Positions 37,101 through 45,139 of a stretch of 64,000 nt of DNA are shown piece after piece (positions within the stretch are counted from its first letter, which is position 1; each line of letters opens with the position of its first letter). The DNA comes from Acanthosepion lycidas (taxonomy: Eukaryota > Mollusca > Cephalopoda > Sepiida > Sepiidae). The notes beneath the pieces were generated by a model. It made no database searches. It saw only the letters and a program-made list of their open reading frames with translations, and was not told the origin of the DNA. A program made the position numbers and the translations under genes. The stretch covers positions 60,064,342-60,128,341 of the forward strand of contig OZ010574.1 of the NCBI GenBank assembly GCA_963932145.1, given 5' to 3'.

Positions 37101-39666
37101 TGGGGTAGACTGTTCTAGTTCCACATGCCATGTCAGTTATCAGTTATCTCCTGTTAATTCACCTCTCCAAGTTCTCTACTGCCTTAACCTGGTATTGAAC
37201 TCATAACTCTCTCTGTCACTGGATTTAACCAATGCCTTTATTCACTGTGCCATTGTCCTCTGTCTATTGTTCTCACTCAATTTTCACTTGTGGAACTCTC
37301 TTCTGGCTTCTTGCTTTCCTGGCAACTTTGATCTTCAAAAATTTAAATGCAATATCCATTATCTACCACCTTCTTAATTCCCATTCTCTTATTGTTCTCT
37401 CTCCTGAATAGTTTTATTTTTCTCAAATTCTCAGTAACAACTTGCATCTTAGTTGCTTGGGGTAAAAAAAAAAAAAAAAATTATTTAAATATGGCTGTCA
37501 TTTTTTTGACATTGTAAGTTATGTTATTTTTTTTTTTATATTTTTTACTTTTTATGATTTAAAAATAATTCTTTCTTATGTGTGACACTAGATTTAATTG
37601 TCTACATACAAATCCTTGACTACTCATACAGAAAATATAACCAATAAAATTACAAAATTACTTCCTTGCATGGAACATTGCTATCATATATGGTCTGGTA
37701 CCCCTGTTGTACGTCTCAAGGTCCTCGACAAAATCCAGAAAAGAACAGGCACTGCAATCTGGCATATTGTCTACAGTCACTTTCTCACAGATATGCTGCT
37801 GCTTCCCTCTCTTCTAAAAGTATTTTCACGGCAACTGTTCTGACGAGCTACTTTTGCTGGTTCCCAGACTGCATGAATTTAAGCTACGAGGTTGGCATCT
37901 CGGTCCCATACTTTCACCATCAAAACAGTTAAATGTAACTGTCTCTTCTACTCAAAAAGTTTCTTCTCTTGCACATGTGGAACTCCCTTTCTCTTGCTCG
38001 CTTCCCTGATAACTATAATCTTCAAATATTCAAGTGTAATGTCAGTCGACATCTTCTGATACCTTGATCTTGTTCCCTGTCCTCTGTATCCTTTACTCAA
38101 ACACGTCTCTTTACTCTTGTTCTCAATCTTCTGTAACCCCTTGTGAGCTAGTGGCACCCTCGCCTTGCTTGGGGTGAATTGCTTTAAAAAAAAAAAAAAG
38201 AATATTACTTCCATTTTTTGCTATCTTTCTTAGTTTCTCATGTGATAATGCCACTAAGATGCAAGAGGCTACTGAGACTGAAAGAAGGAACCGAAAACCC
38301 AATACTAAACACGTAACAAGGGATAAATCTCTACTCCTGTTCAAAAGACCCGGGAGGAGTATGAACGGGGCAATAGGCAAACTTATCAACTCCTATTGAG
38401 AAGAAACAAAAATAAAATAAATAATTAGTAAATAAAATTTTAGAGTTCAGGCAGAGACCTGAGACGTATAGAGTTAAAGTAGACTAAACCCAATCCTATA
38501 CAGGAAACCCAGGATAAATTTCTCTCATGTCACTTACATAGTAGCAGACCATCCTCATTCCCTCCATATTCCATCAGCAAGAAGTAAGTTCCACTCAAAC
38601 AGCTTCTTCCTGCGAACCACTGTTCTATGGAACAGACTTCGAAGAGAATGTTTCCCTGGTCACTACAATCTTAATCTGTTCAAGTTAACCGTTATCTTTC
38701 CTTCCTATCCATATAAACTACCCTTTAATGTAACCCTCTACCTTTAGTGGCCCCCAGACCTTGTACAGAGTGTGTACCTTAAAGTAAAAAAAAAGCAACA
38801 CCAAGCCTGGTCAGTACCTAGATGGGTGACCACTTGTGAATACCAAGTGCTGTAATATGGGATGTGCAAGTGGGTGATGTAAGGGATAAAGGCTCAGAAT
38901 GGTAAGTCAGAGAGCTGAGTTCAAATTCCAGTCAGATTCATTACATTCACTAAGTACCAACAAGGCTTAACATTTCTTAACTTCAGTGATTGTACAAGAA
39001 CTGGTGTTTCAATGTGACGTGGCTGTAAGATAAATATGGAAGGACCGACCATCCCTGCAGGCGTTTACTACCAGTGACTTGATTGGATAAACGAGACACG
39101 AGATTGAAAGGTTTTATTAAAGAGAAAAGGGTTTAGTCCCTAGCATGACAATGCAAGAGCACACAACTATGCAAAACAAACTCAATAAAAGGACCTTTGG
39201 ACAGGCCAGGGAGTACTTCCACATCCTCCATACTCACCAGATTTAACACCAACAGATTTTCATTCATTTCGATTACCGCGACATTTTTTTTTTTAAGTGG
39301 CAGAACATTGAAAAGCAAAAGAAACTGAAAACTCTTTCAAAGTTTTTTTTAGGAAAAAATTTGCCTTCCCTTTGGGCTGCAGTCATTGAAGATGATTGTA
39401 TTTTTAGCTTTTCTGCTACTTTCTGAACATCCGAGCATTGAAATAGACTAACATCAGGTTTTATCTCCTTTCTATTAAAATGTAATTGCTTTCCAAACAC
39501 GATAACAATTACTTACCGCATACGACTGAGATCTTGGCTTGTGACTTTTTACTACACGAGGTCTGTCGAGGTTGCCGAATGAGAAGTCCGGTTTAAAATC
39601 ACAAAATGTTCTTCTGATTATAGTCTTCACTTCAAATGCCAAACAAAAAAAACGCCGAGAAAACAT
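18181..39666 (-). CDS. MTG2: MTG2/GTPBP5-type mitochondrial Obg GTPase, six exons
   Basis: An Obg-family GTPase. In other animals MTG2 acts in mitochondria on late assembly of the large ribosomal subunit. Joining 39666-39517, 33072-32925, 28598-28483, 25248-25027, 24011-23873 and 18572-18181 gives 388 residues (human protein about 406). All introns are GT/AG with phases 0, 1, 0, 0, 1, and frame is kept throughout. Residues 1-50 are basic and Arg/Phe-rich, as expected of a mitochondrial presequence. Residues 55 to about 210 form the glycine-rich Obg fold ([24 protein letters not shown]). The G domain follows: GFPNVGKST 214-222, switch I threonines 240/241, DIPG 261-264, NKID 328-331, SAK 354-356, then an acidic tail. 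The stretch [17 protein letters not shown] is closer to MTG2 than to GTPBP10. No lesion was seen, so the gene looks functional. Confidence 0.93.
18660..19650 (+). mobile_element. CR1/Jockey-like LINE in MTG2 intron 5
   Basis: Antisense to MTG2. Pieces include [20 protein letters not shown] and YADDN (reverse transcriptase motifs B/C), then the C-terminal domain and the tail TTAGTGGCTTTATTACTTTG, CTTGGGGTGA with an AAATGAATAAATAAATG end. 5'-truncated, with several stops and frameshifts. Confidence 0.8.
19651..20013. other. no recognisable feature (MTG2 intron 5)
   Basis: AT-rich intron sequence. The plus-strand frame at 19664-19933 has no recognisable domain. Confidence 0.45.
20014..20270 (+). 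mobile_element. family A SINE with 5S rRNA head
   Basis: 20014-20130 aligns with nearly all of 5S rRNA (ATTACGGCTATATTACGCTG, ATCACCAAAGTTAAGCAATG, GGTCAGTACCTAGATGGGCG, AATACCAGGTGCTGTAAGC). The tRNA-like middle is largely deleted and the tail AAATAACATGCAAAAGGTTG follows. Substitutions across the 5S part make it a SINE head or pseudogene, not a working 5S gene. Confidence 0.8.
20312..21222. mobile_element. fold-back DUF4817-type mariner in MTG2 intron 5
   Basis: Main copy on the minus strand from 21222: [20 protein letters not shown], then an internal frameshift, then [18 protein letters not shown] (first catalytic Asp of the DDE triad) and [13 protein letters not shown], ending near 20485. 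There it joins a plus-strand copy of the element's own 5' end (20312-20485: terminal repeat AGGGTGTTCCAATAACTTGG, leader, and the first codons after ATGGAAAGG). The 3' third, including the last catalytic residue, is absent, so both ends are 5' ends. Confidence 0.85.
21225..21640. other. no recognisable feature (MTG2 intron 5)
   Basis: AT-rich intron DNA without coding or repeat match in the window. Confidence 0.4.
21655..21810 (+). mobile_element. family A SINE, tRNA-like middle and tail
   Basis: ATGCAGTATAATGGATAATTG then GAGTTCAAATTCCAGCCAGG (B-box-like) and ACTTATGCACAAAGG match the middle and tail of the copy at 16206-16527. The 5S head is missing. Confidence 0.65.
22043..22570 (-). mobile_element. 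family B SINE-like element with internal VNTR, minus strand
   Basis: On the minus strand it runs from the CTGGGTAAGATGATAAACTG-like head, through CACCTCTTAATTGCTGGTGT and a tandem block (22095-22425, about ten units of roughly 31-33 bp on the theme TTGCTGGTACTAATTTTTC), to a tail ending TTGATATGAAGTAAAACAAA. Copies in the other orientation are at 23375, 34295 and 56935. No protein-coding capacity. Confidence 0.7.
22571..23330. other. no recognisable feature (MTG2 intron 5)
   Basis: AT-rich intron DNA. Frames such as 22769-23041 have no recognisable domain. A TA run begins at 23331. Confidence 0.4.
23331..23359. repeat. AT microsatellite
   Basis: Short TA run directly before the family B element. 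Confidence 0.9.
23375..23805 (+). mobile_element. family B SINE-like element, plus strand
   Basis: Opens with three direct copies of a 31-bp head unit (CCTGGGTATGACGATAAACT), then AGCAAGGCCTGTGATCAGAA, GTGGAACCACCTCTTAATTG, CCAGGGTGGTAGCACCTGTT, a short ATTACCAGCAATA block and the tail TGACCCATTGAGGTTGATAT, GCCATAAAACAAAACAAA. It faces the copy at 22043-22570 in the same intron. Confidence 0.75.
23873..24011 (-). CDS. MTG2: MTG2 exon 5 (P-loop exon)
   Basis: Acceptor TTTAAACAG and donor GCAG/GTAAGT. Residues 213-258: [20 protein letters not shown] (G1/P-loop) followed by [19 protein letters not shown] with the switch I threonines. It ends one base into the Val259 codon. Confidence 0.95.
24020..24669. 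other. MTG2 intron 4, no recognisable feature
   Basis: Intron 4 (24012-25026) starts with an A/T homopolymer patch and holds nothing recognisable up to the MITE at 24670. Confidence 0.5.
24670..24771. mobile_element. palindromic mariner MITE, copy 2 (MTG2 intron 4)
   Basis: TTAGGGTGGTGCAAAAATAA to GCACCAACCTAA with TA on both sides. The arms pair almost base for base around a centre near TATTTTTTAA. It is nearly identical to the copy at 2484-2586, so it was probably mobilised by the same transposase not long ago. Confidence 0.92.
25027..25248 (-). CDS. MTG2: MTG2 exon 4 (end of Obg fold)
   Basis: Acceptor TTTCACAG, donor CTTA/GTAAGT. Residues 139-212 include [25 protein letters not shown] and LQTLAHVGL, closing the Obg domain just before the P-loop. 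Phase 0 at both ends. Confidence 0.95.
25283..25620 (-). mobile_element. CR1/Jockey-like LINE scrap in MTG2 intron 3
   Basis: The minus strand reads [31 protein letters not shown] in a drifting frame, matching the [17 protein letters not shown]...LHEFN region of the copy at 36420-36970. Very decayed. Confidence 0.55.
25640..27424. other. AT-rich MTG2 intron 3 DNA with weak tandem structure
   Basis: 26085-26430 holds three to four diverged units of about 110-120 bp with the words TTTTGTTCTGTCAA and AATTCTCAAAAAATAT. A CA run lies at 26612-26636. No gene. Confidence 0.45.
27425..28055 (+). repeat. dispersed repeat F, copy 2 (MTG2 intron 3)
   Basis: Aligns collinearly with 7695-8265 over about 600 bp (see that entry), ending near TTGGGGTATTTTTTTTATCATGGTAT versus TTGGGGACATTTTTTCATCATGGTAT. 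It has drifted considerably and is not coding. Confidence 0.65.
28079..28138. repeat. AT then CA microsatellite
   Basis: TA run 28079-28117 followed by CACATATACACACACACA. Confidence 0.9.
28139..28482. other. no recognisable feature (MTG2 intron 3)
   Basis: Intron DNA adjoining exon 3. No repeat match in the window. Confidence 0.4.
28483..28598 (-). CDS. MTG2: MTG2 exon 3
   Basis: Acceptor TTGCTTTTCAG, donor TTAAG/GTATGC. It completes codon 100 and codes [20 protein letters not shown] and [18 protein letters not shown]. This matches the loop of the Obg fold that in human MTG2 reads around KSLSSV and GSKNCFGRSG. Confidence 0.92.
28610..29140. other. no recognisable feature (MTG2 intron 2)
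   Basis: Intron DNA before the minisatellite. A minus-strand frame at 28710-28910 has no recognisable domain. Confidence 0.4.
29148..32478. repeat. 69-bp minisatellite array in MTG2 intron 2
   Basis: About 48 head-to-tail copies of a 69-bp unit with words GGCCAACAATGCTTCATCTA, ATCAATAATGAAGACGAAAG and TAAATACCATTAAAACAATT. Units vary at a few fixed positions (GACGAAACT/GATGAAAGT, CCAACA/CCAGCA, AAATAT/AAATGT/AAAAGT), and some are shortened to ACAATTAATGTGG. The edges (29148-29290, 32440-32478) are more diverged than the interior. A 1303-bp stretch is present twice (see findings). No open frame. Confidence 0.97.
32479..32924. other. MTG2 intron 2, no recognisable feature
   Basis: AT-rich intron sequence between the array and exon 2. 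Confidence 0.45.
32925..33072 (-). CDS. MTG2: MTG2 exon 2 (start of Obg fold)
   Basis: Acceptor TTATTTTCTGAAAG, donor GAAG/GTTCGT (a GT donor with a weak consensus). It codes [20 protein letters not shown] and [20 protein letters not shown], the glycine-rich Obg start. The weak donor is supported by correct phase into exon 3. Confidence 0.92.
33080..33611. other. MTG2 intron 1, no recognisable feature
   Basis: Intron sequence with a G run at 33463-33471. Open frames here are chance. Confidence 0.4.
33911..34026. repeat. 4 x 32-bp tandem repeat
   Basis: Units start CATAGGTGATGCACACTT at 33911, 33943, 33975 and 34007, exactly 32 bp apart, with the spacer GGCCGATCAGCTG. Confidence 0.95.
34085..34290 (-). 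mobile_element. family A SINE, tail and tRNA-like middle
   Basis: Collinear in reverse with the tail of the 16206 copy: CCAATCAAGGCTATAGGGCC, ACACATAGCTGGGGGGAGAA, CCAACAGGAATTCGAACTCA (B-box complement). Confidence 0.65.
34295..34605 (+). mobile_element. family B SINE-like element, short-VNTR copy
   Basis: Head GTATGACGATAAACTACATC, AGCAAGGTCTCTGACTAGAA, GGTGGTAGCATCTGTTAAGG, then only two ATTACCAGC-type units, and tail GAATTGATACGCCATTAAAC. Confidence 0.7.
35335..35475 (-). mobile_element. family C SINE fragment
   Basis: TTTCTGAGATGAGGTATTG, TTGTTGTCCTCATATTTATT and CACAACGTTTCAGGCATTGT match the family C tail and body on the minus strand. Confidence 0.65.
35476..35970. other. no recognisable feature (MTG2 intron 1)
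   Basis: AT-rich intron DNA. Confidence 0.4.
35975..36185 (-). mobile_element. family A SINE-like tail
   Basis: CCACTATTTAGTCATTAACA, GGATCCATACCCTCCCCAAG and a degraded TTTGAACACGAATCACC follow the order of family A tails in reverse. Strongly diverged. Confidence 0.45.
36415..37480 (+). mobile_element. CR1/Jockey-like LINE sequence interrupted by a SINE
   Basis: Plus-strand pieces: [77 protein letters not shown]. 36970-37265 is a family C SINE in the opposite orientation. LINE tail sequence resumes with ACTTGTGGAACTCTCTTCTG. The words after the SINE partly repeat those before it, so two LINE fragments may abut. Confidence 0.7.
36970..37265 (-). mobile_element. family C tRNA-derived SINE inserted in the LINE
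   Basis: On the minus strand: tRNA-like head at about 37255-37185 (GGCACAGTGAATAAAGGCAT, then GAGTTATGAGTTCAATACC as B box), body with ATAAAGGGTTCAGTTCGACA and CACCTGAAGAAGTCTGGAGC, ending at the TTTACATTA word near 36980. Confidence 0.75.
37590..38195 (+). mobile_element. CR1/Jockey-like LINE, C-terminal copy
   Basis: [33 protein letters not shown], then shifted-frame [20 protein letters not shown] and [12 protein letters not shown] pieces, and a tail GTGGCACCCTCGCCTTGCTT with GGGGTGAATTG and poly-A. 5'-truncated, frameshifted. Confidence 0.75.
38460..38790 (+). mobile_element. LINE 3' end (same subfamily as 17440-18000)
   Basis: Shares CATTCCCTCCATATTCCAT, AAGTTCCACTCAAACAGCTT, CTTCCTGCGAACC and the tail CCTCTACCTTTAGTGGCCCC...CCTTGTACAGAGTG with the 17820-18000 copy. 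Confidence 0.7.
38795..39032. mobile_element. family A SINE with 5S segments in opposite orientations at its two ends
   Basis: 38795-38860 (plus) is the 3' half of 5S (CCTGGTCAGTACCTAGATGG, GTGACCACTTGTGAATACCA), followed by GATGTGCAAGTGG and a tRNA-like middle with GAGTTCAAATTCCAGTCAG. 38955-39032 is the 5' half of 5S in reverse (GGCTTAACATTTCTTAACTTCAGTGATTG...TTTCAATGTGACGTGGCTGT). This is a dimer or rearranged copy. Confidence 0.75.
39085..39295 (+). mobile_element. mariner transposase scrap in MTG2 intron 1
   Basis: Reads [14 protein letters not shown], then [20 protein letters not shown], the catalytic HDNARPH and SPDLAPSDYHLF motifs of mariner transposases. No termini. Confidence 0.8.
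39517..39666 (-). CDS. MTG2: MTG2 exon 1 (first coding exon)
   Basis: ATG at 39666, 50 codons, donor TATGCG/GTAAGT. It begins [20 protein letters not shown], an Arg/Phe-rich presequence-like start. It is the least conserved exon. The start is the only in-frame Met in this exon, and the phase-0 donor joins exon 2 in frame. Confidence 0.82.
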
Positions 39667-39690
39667 CTAAGAAAAGAAAAGTCAGACAAA
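39667..39690 (-). promoter_or_regulatory. possible splice acceptor just upstream of the MTG2 start codon
   Basis: The minus strand reads CTGACTTTTCTTTTCTTAG directly before ATG: a pyrimidine tract plus AG. It suggests a non-coding 5' exon further upstream, but it could equally be chance in pyrimidine-rich 5' DNA. Confidence 0.4.
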
Positions 39691-39699
39691 AACACATGA

Positions 39700-40205
39700 G
39701 AATAGAGAGCAAGAAAAAAATAAAATAAAAAAAAGAAATTGATAAGTTGACCAAAAATGTTTGTTCAGTTTATTAAGTGTGGTTCTTAAAATTTTTGACA
39801 TAAACTCCTCATCACAGAAATTTGGTTATCATTATTCAATTTGTGCTATTGTCCTCATCACAATGTTTCTGCTATTGTATCCATCAGTCTTCTTCTGGTG
39901 TCTGTCAATTAAAGTTGGTCAGTTTGACAATTTATGTTTCAATATCGGTTTCTGTTTCTTTTTACCTTGATACGGCAGTTTTCAATTTGGTTTTAATTTA
40001 GTAATTTTTACTTTCTAAGGAAGCCATTCATTTTCTTGTGTAATGATAGCATTTCCAGTCGATATCTGATTTTGTTTGAAATTGATAAATTTGCAATTTA
40101 GTCCGTTCAACTCGCAAATTCTTCCTCATATTTATAGATGCAGGATCTTGTATGCAAATAGATTTCTCCGCCACCTGCCATAAACATTCAAATGAGCCCA
40201 CGTCA
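39700..40205. other. upstream flank of MTG2, no recognisable promoter element
   Basis: AT-rich with no CpG-rich block or clear TATA placement. Confidence 0.4.
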
Positions 40206-40209
40206 GGCA

Positions 40210-40550
40210 AATAAGGGGACCAGTGGATAAAAGCGTTGGTTTAAGTAATCCAGTGACTTGACCAAAAGAGCTGTGAGTTCAATACCTGGCCACAACAGAT
40301 GTGAACAAAAACTTGGAGAGATGAGTTACTAAAGGGAAATAATATTGAAACAGATATCTGGAAGAGGCATAGCATGTGGAACTAGAACAATCTATCCCAG
40401 TGGACGAAATAAATGATTCAGTTCAAAATTCAGTCACCTGTACCAAGCCGAAGGGTAAAACAGATGAAATGTTGTGAATATGACAACAAAGATGAGGACA
40501 ACAATTCGAATAATGTAAATACCTCATCTCAAGAAATATAGACAAAGATT
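40210..40550 (+). mobile_element. family C tRNA-derived SINE, most complete copy
   Basis: Head GGGGACCAGTGGATAAAAGC (A-box-like), GAGCTGTGAGTTCAATACCT (B box), then GTGGAACTAGAACAATCTAT, GGTAAAACAGATGAAATG, ATGACAACAAAGATGAGGAC and tail ATACCTCATCTCAAGAAATA. Other copies: 36970, 44074-44835 (pair), 35335, 12838, 13686, 6640. Confidence 0.8.
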
Positions 40551-40559
40551 TTTTCATAA

Positions 40560-42174
40560 AGAGAATTGCATTGTGATGGCAGATGGCTAAAAAAATGGCA
40601 CTAATTTCAGCAATTTCAAAACAAAAACTCCTTCCAGTCAATTTAAAATTACTTTTTTTGAAATACAGTATTTTGCATGTTGGAAATAAGTCTAATCTAC
40701 TAACTTGAAATTCAAACTAAAAAGTTTCAAGAAATATTTATTTTAAAAAATTTATTTTAAAACTTAGGTATCGTGTTTCTGTGGAAGTACATATGTCATA
40801 AATAAAACTAAAATTTAAGACATTTAAATTATTTTAAAATGCGTTTCTTGGCGGGCGGGGAGTCCGTGGTGGTACCTATAAAAATGCCATCTCATGTCAA
40901 ACACTGCTTTTTCTTTTCTGCGGAGAAGTAGCAAATTTAGTCTAACAGCCTATGAGAAAGTAACCCTGACTGACGATATTCAGTCACCCCCCACGAGGGT
41001 GTCATGAACCCTGACTGACTGAGGGTGGGTGGCTACATTTGCGCTAAATTAATATTAAACCTCGTAGTTGAAGTGAAAATGAAATAATCCAAGGATATAA
41101 ACCAACTGAAAGGTCAAATTTTGGGGAAAACGCATATATCTTGAACGCTATAACTCTCCCTTTGTGTTATTTGGGATGTTTGAAATTCCATCCCCACACA
41201 CACGTTAATGTTGTTTTTTTTCTTAATAATAGTTAACATTAACATTTACTTTAGCAAGTAGCGAGTCAAATTTTAACGATTAGTCAAGCAAGTAGAATAG
41301 TTTCTGAACACTTCTCTGTCAAGTAACTACCAGGTGTTTCTGCTGGTTGTTGGAATTAATTACAAACAGTTTTTTTGTTTACTGAAAAATGAAAATAAAA
41401 CGAATCCTACTTTTGCTATTCGAATTTTTTAAATTTAAAAATTAATTTTTAAATTTTATTTTTAATATTGGCCCAATTTTTCAAAATAAAACTTTTTGTT
41501 ATTTTTAAAAACAGAAATAGTACGCAAGACAATTACAAGATTAAGAAATAAAACTATATCTATATAGTATAACATTTTTGGGATGTTTAAAAACAAAAAT
41601 CTTCTATCAGTGCTTTCATTACGAAAAAAAAAAAATAATAGAGACTTACGACCTGGTTTGAGATGGGTATGTTCCGTGGGTATAAGCTATCAATATTCGT
41701 TTTTGTGTGTGTGTGATAGACCTTTTAAATGTTGGATCATGAAAAATACTTTTTATACGAAAAACATAAACCTAGATATAAAAAAAAAAATAAACTGTCC
41801 CGGTTTGAAGCTTGAAAATGAAAATGAAGCCTACAAAAATATAACCCCCGATACTTCTTTTTAATCTTTAACAATACATCGCATTTTTACGTTTTGAAAT
41901 GTTATTCTTAATAAAAGAAAGAGTTAAATGACAATAAAAGTTTAAATATATAATAGTGTCCAACAAAAATTAAATGTTAAATTCATTAATTATTAACTAA
42001 AAGAAAAAACTGCATACCCTTTTAAATAGGAAGATCTCAACATGTGCAATCTCTAAAATAGCATCAATCTAGCAGTTAATGAAAGATATACAACAGAGCT
42101 GTTGGCTTGATCCGAATTCATTGAATGAATTGAAAACAAATTTGATGTGGGTTTTTGCAATATTTTACACACAC

Positions 42175-42177
<3 letters not shown>
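40560..42177. other. AT-rich intergenic DNA, no gene
   Basis: 40850-41050 is less AT-rich and contains CCCTGACTGACGATATTCAG and, 40 bp later, CCCTGACTGACTGAGG, a short imperfect duplication. The rest is unremarkable. Confidence 0.4.

Positions 42178-42260
<83 letters not shown>
42178..42260. repeat. long AT microsatellite
   Basis: About 83 bp of TA, the longest pure dinucleotide tract in the window. Confidence 0.97.
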
Positions 42261-42264
<4 letters not shown>

Positions 42265-43100
42265 AAAGAACCTAGGTCCTCTAAAATAATCGGTATTTTC
42301 TTTTAGAAAAAAGTTCGAAACAGTAGAAAATTGAATACATTTTTAATATTTTTATTTTTTTATAAAAATATGAAATAGGTCGTCATGAAAATCCTTTTAG
42401 TAGCTTTTAAAAAGGTCCTTTTTGTTTGCTGTTGTTTAATCAAAATATCTTCATCTTATGTACGGTTGGGAGTTCCGAGTCTTTTGAAGGTCGTCTTAAA
42501 ATAAATGTGGCAAACTAAGGTTACTCAACAAACAGATACTGCCATTTGAACACAATTGAATAAAAAAAAAGTACTCTTTTAGTTTTAAATTTCTCAGGTT
42601 TATACAAAACGAAAACTTATTTTGATTATTAATAATTAATTATTAGTAATTACTAATTTACAAATTTCATTATGCATAAAAACTCGGGTGTGTATCGTAA
42701 TTTTTTTTTTTAGTTTTTTAAAAAATATTTTCTGTAATTCGTGCAAAATTTGTTTCAAAGGTTTTATGCTTCACAAACTAAAAAAAAGTATTTAATTCTG
42801 TGAGGAAAAAACATTTTCTTATAATGACGTGACTAATTTATCTAAAAAAAAAAAAAACGTAATTTGCGACGAAAGGACCGGTGATGAGTTTTACTTTTAT
42901 TCTTACCATCTAAAAAATAAGTTCTCTTATGAAATAACGTTTGTTTATAATTAACTTTGCATTCTACGTCAATCTTGTCGTAATAAAACTCATAATTAAC
43001 CGATTGACATTGGTAAAATTTTCAGAAAATTATATCTTACTATGATTATATCGCGTGAGTTTCAGTTAATAAAATATGCCCTTATTAAAAATAATAATTT
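42261..43100. other. AT-rich intergenic DNA, no gene
   Basis: No coding pattern or repeat match found. Confidence 0.4.
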
Positions 43101-43139
43101 ATCATTCTACTGTTGTTGAAACTGATTTGGGGTGCATGT

Positions 43140-43700
43140 TGGATGGTGTGTAAAGAAATAAATTAGACACCGGTTTGGAGAAATGATCAAAGATTTATTT
43201 TCATTTACAATATATGAAAATGTCTCTGGTACGTCGTATAGTGTAGCATTTGAATGTATGGTGTACGAGGTGTGAAAAAGAGTATACCTAACGCGACTGA
43301 CTGCTTGTTGGCTATTGATTTGGGCTTGTCCCATTGATAGTGGAGTCCATTCTCTTTCTGTGTTCACAGGAGATCGTTTCACAGCCTAATGGTCGGACAG
43401 GCTGTCAGCCATGCTCTTGTGTAACCTCTATGGTTAGGATGCGTGTGTGCGAAGTCAGTCAGTCCGTCTCTCTCTCTCTCACACACACACACCACTGTCT
43501 GGCTTCTCTTATAGCCTTATATAAGGGAAACGCATGAACTTAATTGTAGAAATCTGTAACAAGCGAAAGTCGCGTTGATAATGGCCAGCATCATGGTATA
43601 TTTGTGTTTGTTTTAATATTTGTTTTTAGTAGAGTGCAGCATGTGTATGACTTAGCTAGGTAAAAATAATTGTATAAATTTGGATTTAATTAGTTATCTC
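43140..43700 (-). mobile_element. possible solo-LTR-like fossil
   Basis: The minus strand has a TATATAAGG word at about 43528, CT/GT-rich DNA, and an AATAAATCTTTGATC polyadenylation-like stretch near 43185, spaced as in an LTR. It is GC-richer than its surroundings. Termini and target duplications were not resolved, so this is tentative. Confidence 0.25.
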
Positions 43701-43794
43701 TAACTATGGGTAAATTGTGTTTTTCCGCTACAGAACTGCTAGGTAACCTTGACATATTTGGGAAGGATATTAGAATAATTCAGAACTTACATTG

Positions 43795-45130
43795 GGAGCA
43801 AACTGCCTGAATGTAGATAGAAAATAAATTGAGTAGCTACACAAAAATAGAAAGGGGCATGAGACAAGGATGTGTCTTCTCGCCAGATTTATTCAACCAT
43901 TAAAGTGAGGTGACAAGGATTCATTATTGGGGGTCACAATCTTAACCACACAAGATATGCAGATGACGCGGTGTTAATAGATGACATAGAAAGAAACTTC
44001 AAGAACTCTTACAGTAGTGAAGGAAAGTGAGAAGAAAGGACTAAAATTCAATTACAAGAAGATAGAATTCATGTTTCGGTATTTGACTATATTTCTGAGA
44101 TGAGGTATTATGTACACTATTTACATTATTCGGACTATTGTCCTCATCTTTGTTGCCATATTTATCACAACGATGTATGCTCCAGCCTTCTTCAGGTGAT
44201 TGAAATGTCAAACTGAACCCTTTATTTCGTTCGCTGGGGTAGACTGTTCTAGTTCCACGCGCCATGTCTAATGGATGTCAGTTATCAGTTATCTCCTGTT
44301 AATTCCTCTCTCCGAGTTCTCCACTCACAACTCTTTGGGTCCTGTCACTGGATCTAACCTACGCCTTTATTCACTGTACCATGTGTCCTTGAGGACATCT
44401 TTGTATGAATTTCTGGGACTTATAAACTTAATGTCTTCAGCATTCATTTTTTACCAGTGCTCATATTGCAATTTTTGCTGTTATCATTGAATTTTGTTAA
44501 CTTTTTTTTTTTACCAGAGCTCATATTGCTTATTATTGCTTTTCTCTAGCACTCTTTATTACTGGTTCCCATATTGTATTCATTTCTATGCTTGGTCGGC
44601 TCAGGAGAGTTTTATGGCCTAGCATATGTGCTGATTCCTTAAGTTTACGAATTTGATAACTGAAATCCATTATACATGGCGCGTGGAACTAGAACAGTCT
44701 ACCCCAGCGAACGAAATAAAGGGTTCAGTTTGACATTCCAACCACCTGAAGAAAGCCGGAGCGTACATCGGCCGAAACGTTGTGATAAATATGACAACAA
44801 AGATGAGGACAATAGTCCGAATAATGTAAATAGTGTAGAATTCATGGTTGTTAGCAACAGGAAAACCCAACATGCAAATTATAAATCGAAGGCGCCAGAA
44901 TAAAAAAAAATACAACAATTTAAATATCTGGGAAGTGTTTTAACAGAGGACACAAAATGCGACAGAAATACGTAAAAAGCAACAGAAATGTCATTCTATA
45001 GAAGGATGCTGAGAATGTGAACAATGACAAAGTTTTAGAATAAATCAAGAAAAAAAGCATATTATACTTAACATCAGAAAGTGCAAGTTGAAATTTATAA
45101 GGCCCATAATGAGGAAAGAAGGCTTGGAAA
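43795..45130 (+). mobile_element. RTE-like LINE fragment, split by an inverted SINE pair
   Basis: 43795-44073: KIERGMRQGCVFSPDLFNH, RYADDAVLIDDIERNF and KGLKFNYKKIEFM (reverse transcriptase motifs around the catalytic YADD). It resumes at 44836: EFMVVSNRKTQHAN, QFKYLGSVLTEDTKCDRN, and ends in RPIMRKEGLENLIFTGQ. Frame is lost in several places. The interruption at 44074-44835 is flanked by a direct repeat of TAGAATTCATG. Confidence 0.85.
44074..44835. mobile_element. inverted pair of family C SINEs with an 11-bp target duplication
   Basis: Left copy 44080-44395 is on the minus strand, right copy 44668-44835 on the plus strand, with a spacer of about 270 bp. The whole block is bounded by TAGAATTCATG at 44063-44073 and 44836-44846, so it behaves as one insertion. 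Confidence 0.85.
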
Positions 45131-45139
45131 ATTTAATAT

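Noticed and set aside
18181-39666. Bacterial Obg contamination or a retrocopy
   Set aside because: The coding sequence is split into six exons with consistent GT/AG sites and phases and is closest in motif style to animal MTG2.
40950-41050. Regulatory element in the CCCTGACTGAC duplication
   Set aside because: Only a short imperfect duplication, with no supporting context.
44720-44800. Hammerhead in family C SINEs (CTGAAGAA...CCGAAACG)
   Set aside because: CUGA-N-GA and GAAA are present, but the base of stem II is shifted by one A, no valid stem III plus cleavage triplet follows, and stem I does not pair.
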